In this document: piece by piece, positions 1 to 8,919 of the stretch
Position numbering within the stretch: the first letter of the stretch is position 1
How the letters are laid out: the number at the start of each line of letters is the position of its first letter
NCBI GenBank assembly: GCA_020736575.1
Contig: JAGPYM010000164.1
Location: forward strand, 1 to 10,665
DNA: 10,665 nt
Source: Thelonectria olida
Lineage: Eukaryota; Ascomycota; Sordariomycetes; Hypocreales; Nectriaceae
Reading direction: 5' to 3'
The notes under the pieces: generated by a model
The model's input: the letters and a program-made list of their open reading frames with translations, nothing else
Told to the model about the DNA's origin: nothing
Database searches by the model: none
Position numbers and translations under genes: made by a program

Positions 1-1137
1 AACAGCATGATAAGAATAATTATTTCCATTAGTTATAATAAGCAATCTAAAGGTTCTAAAAAAGAAGTAAGTTTTTTATTAATTAGTTTATTCTCTAATA
101 TTAATTGAATTTTACAACTAGATTTACTTTTAAGCCCAAACTCTAGGGAAAATTTCTTTAATTTAAATATTAGAGAAAAACAACCTAAAATTAATTCTTT
201 ATTTAATACAAAATACTATTTAAAAGGTTCTTAATTTTCTTATAGAAGATAACCTTCCTTTTAAAGCTTTAAATAGCTCTTCTTTTTAATATCTATTAAA
301 ATATTTCAATCGGTATTTAATCTTTTATTTCTTTTATACCTATTTACTATTTTTTTTAAAAAGAAAATAGTAATTATTTTTTAATAATTCCCTTACTATT
401 AATAGGTGGAATATTAAATCTGCTTTATAAAAGGATTATAATTTAAATTTAAATAACCTAAAATAATAATTAGCAGCTAATATTAAAATATTAGGGAAAC
501 TTTCCTTAATTTTTAATATTTAAACTACTAATAATCAAAATGCCTATTTAGGTATTACTTTAGCTTATATTAATTCTAATTTTAAATTAGAATATAAGCT
601 TATTAGTTAGTATTCCTATCCTTATAAAATAACCTTCTAATTGACTTTTTTAAGCTTTAATTATTTAGATAAAAGTTATATAGAAATATATATCTATAAG
701 TAATTTTTAAATACTTTAAATATTTATCCTTCTATTAATATTAAAAATATCTTTAAGTAAGTTTTATTTAATTTCTATTAGATATATTTACTAATTAAAT
801 TAGTATTACTAGGGATAATATATTAAATAGTAAACGATTTTTAAATACTTTTAAGGGTATTTATTTAAATACCCTTAATAAGCCTTTTAAAAATAATATT
901 ACATATATTAATTATATTTTAAATATTATAACTTAAGATATTCTTAAAGAATATTTAAATTCTAATTTTTCGGATTCTTTATTATCTAAATATATTAATA
1001 TTATAACCCTAGAAATTTTTAAAACTTTAAAAAAATTTAAATTTAATACTTCTAGTTTTAATAGTAAGTTATTAACCGTATTTATTTATATATATATATT
1101 AATTCTTTTTTTAGCTCTTATTAGCCGTTTAAAACAA

Positions 1138-1335
1138 TTGGCTATACTTATTAAGTATACTTTAAAGGGTAAAAGCTTAGTAGAAGAAGGAATTAATAAA
1201 TTTAAATTAGAAGGTTTTTTACCTTCTAATTTTAATAAGAAATTAATTCCTTTAGGTAAGTTATTTTTTTTATTCCTATTAGTCTTTATTCTTCTTATTT
1301 TACTAATTAATATTTTAAATAATATTACTAGGTAG
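1138..1335 (+). pseudogene. Longest open stretch: internal hAT transposase fragment, not a gene
   Basis: This 65-codon stretch opens at TTG, not ATG, and has no visible promoter or start context. Its reading frame is open upstream of the nominal start (LALISRLKQ from about 1111) and continues past the terminal TAG. There NLTYYIINTALLLK at 1336-1377 completes the hAT TRWN-TYY motif. The stop at 1333-1335 therefore stands where hAT proteins have an invariant tryptophan (TGG to TAG). The hydrophobic tail FFLFLLVFILLILLI looks like a membrane helix, but it is probably a by-product of C-to-T change, which turns Ser, Pro and Thr codons into Leu, Phe and Ile. It should not be annotated as a small membrane protein. 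Confidence 0.85.
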
Positions 1336-2308
1336 AATTTAACTTATTATATAATTAATACTGCTCTTTTATTAAAAGTCCCTATTAATTATATAATTAA
1401 AAATTCCACTAATAAGGAAGTTAAAAAGGTAGCTTTTAATAATAATAATTAAATAGCTTTAAAACAGTTAGAAAGAATTTTTCAAACTTTTTTAAAGCCT
1501 TTAATTAAATTATAAGGCCAGCTTTATATAACTATTCCTTATAGCTTATTATATATGTATTAATTATATACTAAGCTAGAAGACCTTTCTAAATATTTTA
1601 AAAATAAAGCTAAAGACTCTAATTTAGTAGGTTATTTTTCTATTAGATAATATTAATTAACTTTTATTAGGCATTTTATTTAAAATCTTTAAAAGTTAGT
1701 TTAAAAGGCTTAAATAAGCTTGAAAAGTATTTCCCTATTTAATTCGATAATTTAATAATATAGAAATATAAGCCTTTTATTTTAGCTATAGTTTTAGACC
1801 CTAGAATTAAATTACTATAATTTAAGTCTAGTAGCCTTCTCTTTTATTATAAAATATTAAAAAAGATATATTTACTTTATTTAAAGCTAAATATAATAGG
1901 TAAGTTTTTTTATTATTTTATTAAATATATTAATATTTTATTAATTTAAAAAACTTACCTATTATATATAAATATAATATACTACTTTATATATAATAGT
2001 ATTAAAGTTATAAAGGAAGGTCAATCTATATTTAATTGATCTTTTAATAAATTATATAATAATATATATTCTGCAAACCTATTAGAATTAAGTTCAAATT
2101 CTAATAAAGAGCTATATATACTAAGTTCTAACCAAATAAAGGAATTTAACCTCTATTTAAATAAAAATAGGGTAAATCGTAAGGTAAGTAATTATTATTA
2201 TTCCTATAAGCTATTTCTATTCCTTTTTTTCCTATTTATTGTATTTTTACTAATTATTATTAGATAGATCCTTTAACCTATTAAAAGCAAAATAGCTCTT
2301 AATTTTCT

Positions 2309-2476
2309 ATCCTAGCAATTATGGCTAGACGTTACTGAGCAATTCCTACCACTTCTGCCTTAATTAAGAGGATATTTTCTATTTGTAGTAATATAAGTAT
2401 TAAAAATAGAAATAGGATTGCTAATAATACAGTTAAGCAATTAATTATATTAAAATTTTAGGAAATTTAGAATTTA
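2309..2476 (+). other. hAT C-terminal dimerisation domain remnant
   Basis: Frame 2 reads ILAIMARRY-stop-AIPTTSALIKRIFS, then SIKNRNRIANNTVKQL and IILKF-stop-EI-stop-NLD. This matches the order expected in the hAT dimerisation domain: an L-A-ARRYWAIP segment, a P-x-T-S-A-x-x-x-R-x-FS core, an NRN+L segment, and a final L+-W region. The stops at 2336-2338 (TGA), 2459-2461 (TAG) and 2468-2470 (TAG) stand where tryptophans are expected, so each is consistent with a G-to-A change in TGG. A Glu/Lys-rich tail (2495-2545) follows and ends at TAG 2570-2572. The domain assigns the superfamily and fixes the + orientation. Confidence 0.9.
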
Positions 2477-2572
2477 GATATTTTAAAGGCAAAATTAGAA
2501 GAGGAAAATAAAGAAGAAAATAAAGAAGAAAGAGAGGAAATTAAAGTAATAGTTAATTTAGAAAGTTATTAG

Positions 2573-2919
2573 TTTTATTTTTATTAGTAGTCTTTTTTTA
2601 GTAATTTATTCTATTTCATATCTATTTATTATTATTTTACTTATAATTAAAATATTATAATTTTAAAGCTTAATTTAAAATAATCATTTTATTATATTCA
2701 AATTTAAATAGAAATACATTCCTAATATTAAAAATTAAAAATAATTAAATTAAACTAGTAAATAAAAAAGATAAAAAGTCTAAATATTAAATCCTATTAC
2801 ATATTCTATATAAGGATTCTAAACTATAAATTTAGTTTTATTACTATTATATAATATAGATATTAAGGATTTATATGTTTTCTATTTAAATTAAATTAAT
2901 TATATTATTTTTTATAAAT
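2573..2919. other. AT-rich non-coding stretch between hAT transposase and tandem repeats
   Basis: This is low-complexity AT-rich DNA with no credible reading frame or RNA structure. It is probably the 3' untranslated or subterminal part of the hAT element. The last 50 bases may contain a very decayed extra copy of the repeat that begins at 2920, but I could not align it convincingly. Confidence 0.5.
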
Positions 2920-3776
2920 TAGCTTATTTAGGTAAATTAGTTATTTAAGTAAATTGAGGTATTTAAGTAAAAATACTAATAAAAGGCTTTTAAAAATTAT
3001 TAGAGGTTGACATTATATTTATATATAGTTATATAATTTAAAATTAAAATCCTTATTTTTTTAATAGTTATATTTAACTAGTTATAATTTTTTATATAAT
3101 TTGGGTTATTTGGTTATATTAGTTATTTACGTAAATTGAGCTATTTAAGTAAGAATATTAGTAAAAACTTTTAAAAATTATTAGAGATTAGAATTATATT
3201 TATATATAGTTATATATTTTAAAATTAAAATTCTTATATTTTTAGTAGTTATACTTAACTAGTTATGATGTTTTATATTATTTAGCTTATTTAGGTATTT
3301 AAGTAAAAATATTAATAGAAGGCTTTTAAAAGTTATTAGAGGTTAAACTTATATTTATATATAATTATATATTTTAAGATTAAAACCCTTATATTTTTAA
3401 TAGTTATATTTAACTAGTTATAACTTTTTATATTATTTGGCTTATTTAGGTACATTAGTTATTTAAGTAAATTAAGGTATTTATATAAAAATATTAATAG
3501 AAGGCTTGAAAAAATTATTAGAACTTAATTTTAGAGTTATATATAATTATATATTATAAAACTAAAGTCTGTATATTTTTAGTAGTTATACTTTATTAAT
3601 TATTATCTTTTATATTTTTTACCTTATTAAAAAGAATTAGGGTATTTCAGAAAAAATCTAATTAAAGGGCTTTTAAAAATAAAATAAGGTTAGGTTTATA
3701 AATATATATATAAATATATTATAAAATTAAAATCCTTATATTTTTAGTAGTTATATTTAATTAGTTATAACCTGTT
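2920..3776. repeat. Five degenerate tandem copies of an approximately 180-bp repeat
   Basis: The anchor GCTTATTTAGG or its decayed forms recurs at 2922, 3104, 3285, 3440 and 3622, giving spacings of about 182, 181, 155 and 182 bp. The units share AAGGCTTTTAAAAATTATTAGA, a TATTTATATATAGTTATAT stretch, AAATCCTTATATTTTTAGTAG, and end in TTAACTAGTTATAA. The third unit is about 26 bp shorter because the GTTATTTAAGTAAATTGAG segment is missing. Most differences between units are C/T or G/A transitions. The array lies between the hAT transposase and its probable right end, so it may be a subterminal repeat array of that element, or an independent satellite captured by it. Confidence 0.85.
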
Positions 3777-3818
3777 AAAATATAACTTAAAATAAGCCTA
3801 AATTATTAATTCAATCTT

Positions 3819-3923
3819 GACTAAAAAAGTCTGACTTATTTAGTTAGTGAATTTGACTAAAAAAGTGAATTAATTCACCCTTATAACGGGACTAAAAGTC
3901 ACTAGTGTGACTGGACTAAAGTC
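3819..3923. repeat. Four GACT(A)nGTC subterminal motifs near the hAT right end
   Basis: GACTAAAAAAGTC (3819-3831), GACTAAAAAAGTG (3855-3867), GACTAAAAGTC (3890-3900) and GACTAAAGTC (3914-3923) lie within 105 bp. Three of the four are themselves inverted repeats, GACT facing AGTC across an A-rich spacer. A further hairpin, AGTCAC-TAGT-GTGACT, is at 3897-3912. hAT transposases are known to bind short motifs repeated just inside the transposon ends, so these are candidate transposase-binding sites; that role is inferred. The motif contains CpT and ApG but almost no CpA, which would help it survive RIP. Confidence 0.7.
3865..3878. repeat. Perfect 14-bp palindrome
   Basis: GTGAATTAATTCAC reads identically on both strands. 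It sits between the second and third GACT...GTC motifs of the hAT subterminal region, so it may be part of the same protein-binding or hairpin region. A partial echo, GTGAATTTGAC, lies at 3847. Confidence 0.75.
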
Positions 3924-3941
3924 AGACAAATTATAACCCTG
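3921..3941 (-). repeat. Probable right terminal inverted repeat of the hAT element
   Basis: Read on the - strand the end begins CAGGGTTATAATTTGTCTGAC. A short CAG/CAGGG-type terminus is typical of hAT elements, which usually have TIRs of 10-25 bp. The partner TIR is not in the window, so the exact boundary at 3941 is inferred. If correct, the 8-bp target duplication on this side is GCTATAAT (3942-3949). Confidence 0.5.
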
Positions 3942-5818
3942 GCTATAATAGATAGCTATATAATTAATTAATTAATAACTAATATAATATACTTTAGCTT
4001 TTAAAACCAGCCTTTAGCTCATATAATATTAAGAAAATCTACTAATTATATTTAATTATTTATATACTAATATAATACAAGTTAATTAGAAAGCCCTTTT
4101 TTATATAGCCTAAAAGTATTATAGAGTTTACTTGCGCTTAACTAGCTACTAGCTGCTAGAATTAAACTAATTGCAGTTGTATATCTAATCTAGGTTTCCA
4201 ATTTAAAAGGTTTAGCTTAACTGCAACTAGAGATATACTATTACGCCCCAAGCTGAAATTTAACATTATTATAAGTCTATCTATTAAAACATATAAGGGT
4301 TACTTACTTTCTATTAAAAATAAAGCTAGTTTAATAGCTAGAATTATAATTAATAAAACAAATAAAAAAGTATTTATTCTTAAAATAATAATTAAATATA
4401 ATAGAGTTTAGAAATTTAAAAAAATATTTTCTATTAAATAATAACTCTCTTTTTAATTTAAAAGACTTTATTTAATTAGGTATTATAAATTAAAGCTTTA
4501 ATAGTTTAAATAATAAAGTTTAAATTAAGTTATAGAATATCTTATATAATAGTAATAATATTAGAAATATTATATATAATAATAAATAGTATAAATATAA
4601 GCTAAAAGTTAATAGCTTATATATTATTATATAAAAACCTTATAAAGCCCTAAATTTAATTAATATAATCCTTCTAATTTAACTAATTAGTAGTACTACT
4701 AACTATAAAAGAAACTTTAAATATAATATTATAATAGTAATTATTAGGGAGCTTATTATAAATATTAAATCTAATTATATAAAAGGGGTTCTAACAGTTC
4801 TAATTATATTTTAAATAGTATTATAAAAATTAGAAATTATATATTTTAAAAATAATCTTATATTTACAAGATTTGATTATATTATAAGGGAGAAAAATAT
4901 TATTTGTACTTTAAATTTATATTTTAAGAAATAAACTGCTATTTCTTTTAGTTAAATATTAATCTATTAGGTCTTAAAATATTATAATAAATATAGCTTT
5001 TAATTAGATTTATTAATTAGCTTAGGAGTATTTTACATATATATAAGTTAAATATATATAAGTGAAGTAAATAGGTAAAGATTAATTAATAAAAAAGGTA
5101 AAATATAATAATAACATAGCTTAACTACTAATAAGAGCTTTATAAAAGAAAAAACAAGAAATAAAAAGAAGAAAATATATAAATACATAATAGTTAAATA
5201 TAATAGCTATTTATAAGTGTAAATATTTACTATTATTCTATTTAAATATTTTTTATACCTTAGGCCTATTTATTAGAATTCTTAAGCTTAAGTGTTTTTT
5301 TCCTTATTATATTTGTCCTTTTTTAAATTTTATTAACTTTTATTTATAATATCTTCCTAAAAGAAAGTTAAAAATACTAATACTATTAGTAATTAACTTT
5401 ATACCACTTAAAAAGGAAATTAAAATAGCCTAATAGAAGTTTTAATAAAAATAATAAAAAAGGCCTAATATTTAAACCTAATATTTTAATATATTTAGAT
5501 TAATAAGGTTTAAATATAATTTTAATAATATAAAAACTTCTAATTTTAACTAATTCTATTAAAATAAATATATTACCTTTTAACTAATTAAAATAGAAAT
5601 AAAAGCCCTTTCTTTCCCTAATTAAATTGCCCTTTTCCCTCTAATAATACTTTTAAACATATAAATAATAATATTAAAAACTATTAAAAATAATATATAA
5701 CTAATAAGTAATTATAAAATATACTTTTAGCCTTTTAATAGTAAAATTAGAAGATAACCCTATTATAACTAACTATAATAATAGGCTATATTAGTAAAAA
5801 AATAGAAATAGCTACTAG
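3942..5818. other. AT-rich stretch without intact genes
   Basis: No open gene is present. The stretch holds a less-degraded island at 4130-4260 (separate entry) and weak + strand coding traces. About 4295-4430 (frame 2) starts KGYLLSIKNKASLIARI. About 4884-5200 (frame 3) runs through NLYFKK and LDLLISLGVFY to a Lys/Arg-rich tail EKTRNKKKKIYK. Many of the in-frame stops could derive from CAA or CAG codons, as RIP would create, but TAA is also common by chance at this base composition. I do not recognise a family. From 5200 to 5818 I see only polypyrimidine-rich and poly-A-rich low-complexity DNA. Confidence 0.35.
4171..4238. other. Interleaved pair of complementary 8-mers (X Y X' Y')
   Basis: TTGCAGTT (4171-4178) is the reverse complement of AACTGCAA (4219-4226). 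The adjacent GTATATCT (4179-4186) is the reverse complement of AGATATAC (4231-4238). The order is X-Y-X'-Y', so as RNA both pairings together would form an H-type pseudoknot topology, not a simple hairpin. The block lies in an island (4130-4260) that is richer in G and C than its surroundings and keeps CpG at 4134 and 4244. It may be an end of an old transposon with rearranged inverted repeats. No function can be assigned. Confidence 0.5.
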
Positions 5819-5960
5819 TATTAGAGTTAATAAATAGTATTATTAGGGTTAATAAATAAATTAGAGTCTAAGTGGAGGCATTATTAGAGTTAATAAATAG
5901 ATTAGTACTTAGGGTGGAGGCGTTATTAGGGTTAACAGATCGGGCTGGCGCCTAGAGTTA
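5819..5960. repeat. 42-bp minisatellite, mutated units followed by a nearly unmutated one
   Basis: The units begin TTATTAGGGTTAA or TTATTAGAGTTAA at 5840 (41 bp), 5881 (42 bp) and 5923 (last, partial, running into CTAGAGTTAAT), with a fragment before them from 5819. The last unit keeps AACAGATCGGGCTGGCGCC. The earlier units have AATAAATAGATTAGTACTT or a close variant in the same place. Every visible difference fits C-to-T or G-to-A change. The unit contains TTAGGGTTA, which resembles one telomeric repeat, but there is only one such hexamer per unit and no run of TTAGGG, so this is not a telomere. Confidence 0.75.
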
Positions 5961-6859
5961 ATATTAGAATCTTTTAGCTTTAAGGCCTAATAAGTCTATA
6001 AGTAAGTTTAATAAATTAAAGTTATTTAGTTAGATATATAATTTATAATGTGTTTATTATATCTTATAATTGTATAATAATAGTAATTTTAATAGTAATT
6101 CTAATAAGAAATACTAATATTATAAAGAACTTTAAGGTTTTCTAATTAGCTATATTATTTATAAAATAAAAAGATCTTTTTAATATTTAACTAATTATAA
6201 CTATTCCCCCTGATATTAGTAACTTTATTAAAAATATATTACTAGCTTAAAATAGGTATAATAAGGTATTTTTATGTTAGTTAATTAAAAAGGGGCTTAA
6301 TTAAAATTAGTAAGTAAAACTTATTATTAATAAATAATAAGAAACTAATTAGTTAATATTATAAATTCTTAAATTCTTAACGATTTAAATGTATAACTTT
6401 CTTACTTTTAATTATATTAGCTATTTTTTATATATTAAATTAGCCTTTTAATTATTTAATTTAAGTATTAAAAAAGTAATTAATATAAACTTCTTTTAAT
6501 AGATTATAATTTTATAAAATAAGGTCCTATTTAATAGTATTTATTATTTTAATCTAATAACTTTCGAATTTATATACTTTATAATTAAATATACCTTAGA
6601 ATTAAAAAGAAAGTTAGTAATAATAGTTAGAATTAAAAGTAAATAGTATATTTAAAATAAAATGGGGAATTATTTAAATTAAATTTAATAGTAAATTAGT
6701 TTAATATAAAATAATAATTTAATTTTTATATTAATTTCTAATAAGACTAATTAATTGCATTTAATAGAAACCTATTAAATATTTTAATATGAATATATTA
6801 TTTAATTATTATTATTTTTATATTATATATTATATTTTATAATAAATCTTTCTCTTTAT
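5961..6859. other. AT-rich DNA, nothing identifiable
   Basis: I see no gene, RNA gene, terminal repeat or repeat array here. Apart from isolated GC-containing words such as CCCCCTG near 6207, the stretch is A/T runs with stops in every frame. It is probably the remains of an older transposon mutated beyond recognition. Confidence 0.5.
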
Positions 6860-7850
6860 TATTTCTTTTTATTTTATTATAACTTATATATTAAAATAAA
6901 ATTACTATTTTTATATGTTTCTAATTATATCTATTAATATTTTTATATATTACTACTCTTACTTTTAAACTAATATAAAATAAATATATTTTAAGCCTAC
7001 TATTATTAATTACTTTTCTTTTAAATTGGGTTATTATTTTATAATTAATAGGCTTAAGCTCTATTTCTAATTATATTTCTCTTACCTCCTTAATAGTTTT
7101 ATTAATAGTATAAATTTTATTATATTATTATAAATATTATAAATATCTACTATTAATTAGTCTTAGTGCTATTTACTATTTTTACTATTTTTAATAAACC
7201 TTTTTAAATATTCCTTATAAAATTTAATAAAAGTATTTAATTCTATTAGGGGTTTATAATTTATATTTTAACTAGTTATTAGTATTAGTTTATAACTTTT
7301 TAATTAATATTCTCTTAATTATAATTATTCATTTATAAGCTAGCTTTTATTTACAAATTCTATTAATTTTCAAAGGGCTAGTTTATTATAAAATAGTTTT
7401 AATTTTTATTAATAAGTCTATTAACTTTTTAATATTATATTTAAAAATAAGATTATTAATTTATAAAAATATTATTTATATTTTATATATATTAAATTTA
7501 TTAATTTATTTTTTAAGTGTTTTTTAAATTTCTTCTATTTTATATTTAATAATATTAATATTAGCTTTTTAATATTTTAAGGTTTAAATCCTTGTTTTAT
7601 AAAGTTAATTATATATAAGTATATTATTCTAATTAATTAACTTTTAAATTAAAATATTAACTGTAAATACAAGGATAGGCTTCTATTTATATATAAGAAA
7701 AAATAGAATATAGCTATAAAAGGCTTATATAAAAGCCCATTTAGCTAAAAAAGCCTTATTTAGTTTAATAACTTACTTATTACCTAACCTATTTAAATAT
7801 TTATAAAAAGACTCTATTAGGGTCTTATAGCTATCTTTAATAAGCTTATT
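6860..7850 (-). pseudogene. Unidentified broken coding sequence on the minus strand
   Basis: Reading leftward from 7850, the minus strand gives protein-like text broken mainly by stops that could come from CAA, CAG or TGG codons. The pieces are NKLIKDSYKTLIESFYKYLNRLG and NKAFLAKWAF (7850 to about 7720); then, after a frame change, KQGFKP*NIKKLILILL from 7594, KLKLFYNKLAL*KLIEFVNKS, and KFYKEYLKRFIKNSKNSK to about 7170; then IALRLINSRYL and TIKEVREI-LEIELKP to about 6990. The composition is Lys/Leu/Gln-rich and suggests a helical or coiled-coil protein, such as a retrotransposon Gag-like product or a transposase accessory region. No catalytic or zinc-binding motif is visible, so I do not name a family. 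It could also be a chance run in AT-rich DNA. Confidence 0.3.
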
Positions 7851-8282
7851 AGCTAATAGATAATATATTAAAATAAATATAATAGTAACTTTATAATTTT
7901 AAATATTTTAATAATTTAAATTATATTCTCCTTTCTATTATTAAAAATTACTAACAGAATAATGTTATATTAATAAATAATAAATAGAATAAAACTCTTT
8001 ATATTAGCTACTATAACAGTTATTATAACTCTAGCTTTAATATAACTAATTAAATTATTTTATATTTAAATAAATATCTCTTATTTTAATTAGATAGTAA
8101 ATATTTAGTATTAAAATACATTCTTATTATAAAATATATAAATAGAATATAAAGTACTAATTTAAATAATCTTTAAAAAGTAAAAGTTTAATAGATTTTT
8201 ATAAGCTAATACTACTTTTTAAATATTAAATTATATATACCTACTTAATAATAATATTAAATAAATAAGTTATAAGTAACCT
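7851..8282. other. AT-rich DNA upstream of short repeat copy A
   Basis: Possible minus-strand coding continuation is visible in pieces (for example KARVIITVIVANIKSFILF around 8040-7980), but the frame cannot be followed with confidence. Position 8272-8282 is the left 11-bp duplication flanking the next element. Confidence 0.3.
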
Positions 8283-8388
8283 TTTAATTATAAACCCTAT
8301 AGAAAAGCTTATTATAATAAATAAAAGGCCAGGTTTTACTTATATTAACCTTTATTATATACTAGTACTAGGCTTATTTTAACAAATA
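8283..8388 (+). mobile_element. Short dispersed element, copy A, with 11-bp target duplication
   Basis: This unit of about 106 bp runs from TTTAATTATAAACCCTATAG through GGTTTTACTTATATTAACC and TACTAGGCTTATTTTAACAAATA. It is flanked by identical 11-bp direct repeats ATAAGTAACCT at 8272-8282 and 8389-8399, the mark of an insertion. Copies B and C share the same body and differ mostly by C/T and G/A transitions. The ends are not inverted repeats of each other. Flanking duplications of about 11 bp and an A/T tail of variable length resemble a SINE or another small element mobilised by reverse transcriptase, but no pol III A or B box is recognisable after mutation. Confidence 0.65.
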
Positions 8389-8919
8389 ATAAGTAACCTC
8401 TTTCCCCTTATATTTATTATTAATATAAACTTAATAAACTAATATCTTTTTAATTTTAAAATTATTAATAACTAATTACAATTCTATAAATAAGCTTATA
8501 AGCTTTCTTTAAAATTTTTAATTATATATAAAAAACTTAAATGCCTTTCTTTTAAATTAGGTGTATTTCTTTCTATGTATATTAGTTAGTTTTTAAAAAG
8601 TAATAAAATAATAGGCATTTTAATAGAAATATTTAAAAACTTTTAATAAAAGGTAATCTTTTTAAGAAACAGAAATTATTAATTATAATTAAATTTAATT
8701 AAAAGTTAATAAAATTTTTAATATTACTTTTAGTATTTTAATTAAAGTAATTAGATTAATTAATAATCTCTTTTTTTTAAAAGAGTGTTTATTATAGTAT
8801 TTTCTTTGTTAAAATATAATAAATTTTAAAATCAAATAGTATAATATAACTAAGCTAATAAATACTTAAAATATTAGAAATGTTATTTACTATTTCTTTT
8901 AACTAATAAATAAGCACCT
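8389..8919. other. AT-rich spacer between inverted copies A and B
   Basis: The spacer begins with the right target duplication of copy A and ends with the left duplication of copy B (AATAAGCACCT, 8909-8919). It is AT-rich throughout and I see no coding signal. The stretch at 8771-8783 is a run of T then A around AAAGAG, of low complexity. Confidence 0.4.

Larger units (their letters stand above)
1..2572 (+). pseudogene. hAT transposase, RIP-inactivated and frameshifted, N-terminus possibly cut by window edge
   Basis: The ancestral protein was a hAT (Ac/hobo-like) transposase with an RNase H-fold DDE catalytic core and a C-terminal dimerisation domain. Recognisable blocks in order: FLIEDNLPF (239-265, frame 2); FNI*TTNNQNAYLGITLAYI (512-571), where hAT proteins have a D-x-W-T motif; ITRDN (805-819) and a YILNII block, corresponding to the DNASNN and H-ILNL regions; ITR*NLTYY (1324-1350), the TRWNSTYYML motif; LKQLERIF and LEDLSKYF (about 1459-1605); AIVLDPRIKLL (1785-1817, frame 3), the highly diagnostic VLDPR-K motif; and a dimerisation domain at 2309-2476 (frame 2). 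The frame moves 1-2-1-3-2, so small indels have accumulated. Most in-frame stops are explained by TGG or CAA/CAG changed to TAG, TGA or TAA. The run of about 857 codons suits fungal hAT transposases. The family is secure; exact ends and the N-terminal DNA-binding finger are not. Confidence 0.88.
1..3941 (+). mobile_element. hAT-superfamily DNA transposon, right-hand part, RIP-degraded
   Basis: This interval joins a broken hAT transposase (1-2572) to a 3' non-coding tail that ends in a probable terminal inverted repeat at 3941. The tail contains tandem repeats of about 180 bp, then a cluster of GACT...AGTC motifs, then TTATAACCCTG, which on the other strand reads as a CAGGG-type hAT terminus. 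hAT elements move by cut and paste and make 8-bp target duplications; the right-hand 8 bp would be 3942-3949, but the left copy lies outside the window. That the tail belongs to the same element as the transposase is inferred from orientation and order. The tandem repeats could instead be a separate nested insertion. Confidence 0.6.

Noticed and set aside
2018..2060. Inverted repeat GGTCAAT...ATTGATC as a terminator or regulatory hairpin
   Set aside because: It lies inside the transposase reading region, has a mismatch, and such short AT-rich stems are expected often here.
2480..2545. Glu/Lys-rich stretch as an independent small acidic protein
   Set aside because: It is in frame with and directly follows the hAT dimerisation domain, so it is the transposase C-terminal tail.
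4130..4240. tRNA gene in the less-degraded island
   Set aside because: No cloverleaf with acceptor stem and T-loop GTTCRA could be laid out.
5840..5935. TTAGGGTTAA words suggesting a telomere or interstitial telomeric repeat
   Set aside because: There is one TTAGGG-like hexamer per 42-bp unit and no tandem run, so it belongs to the minisatellite unit.
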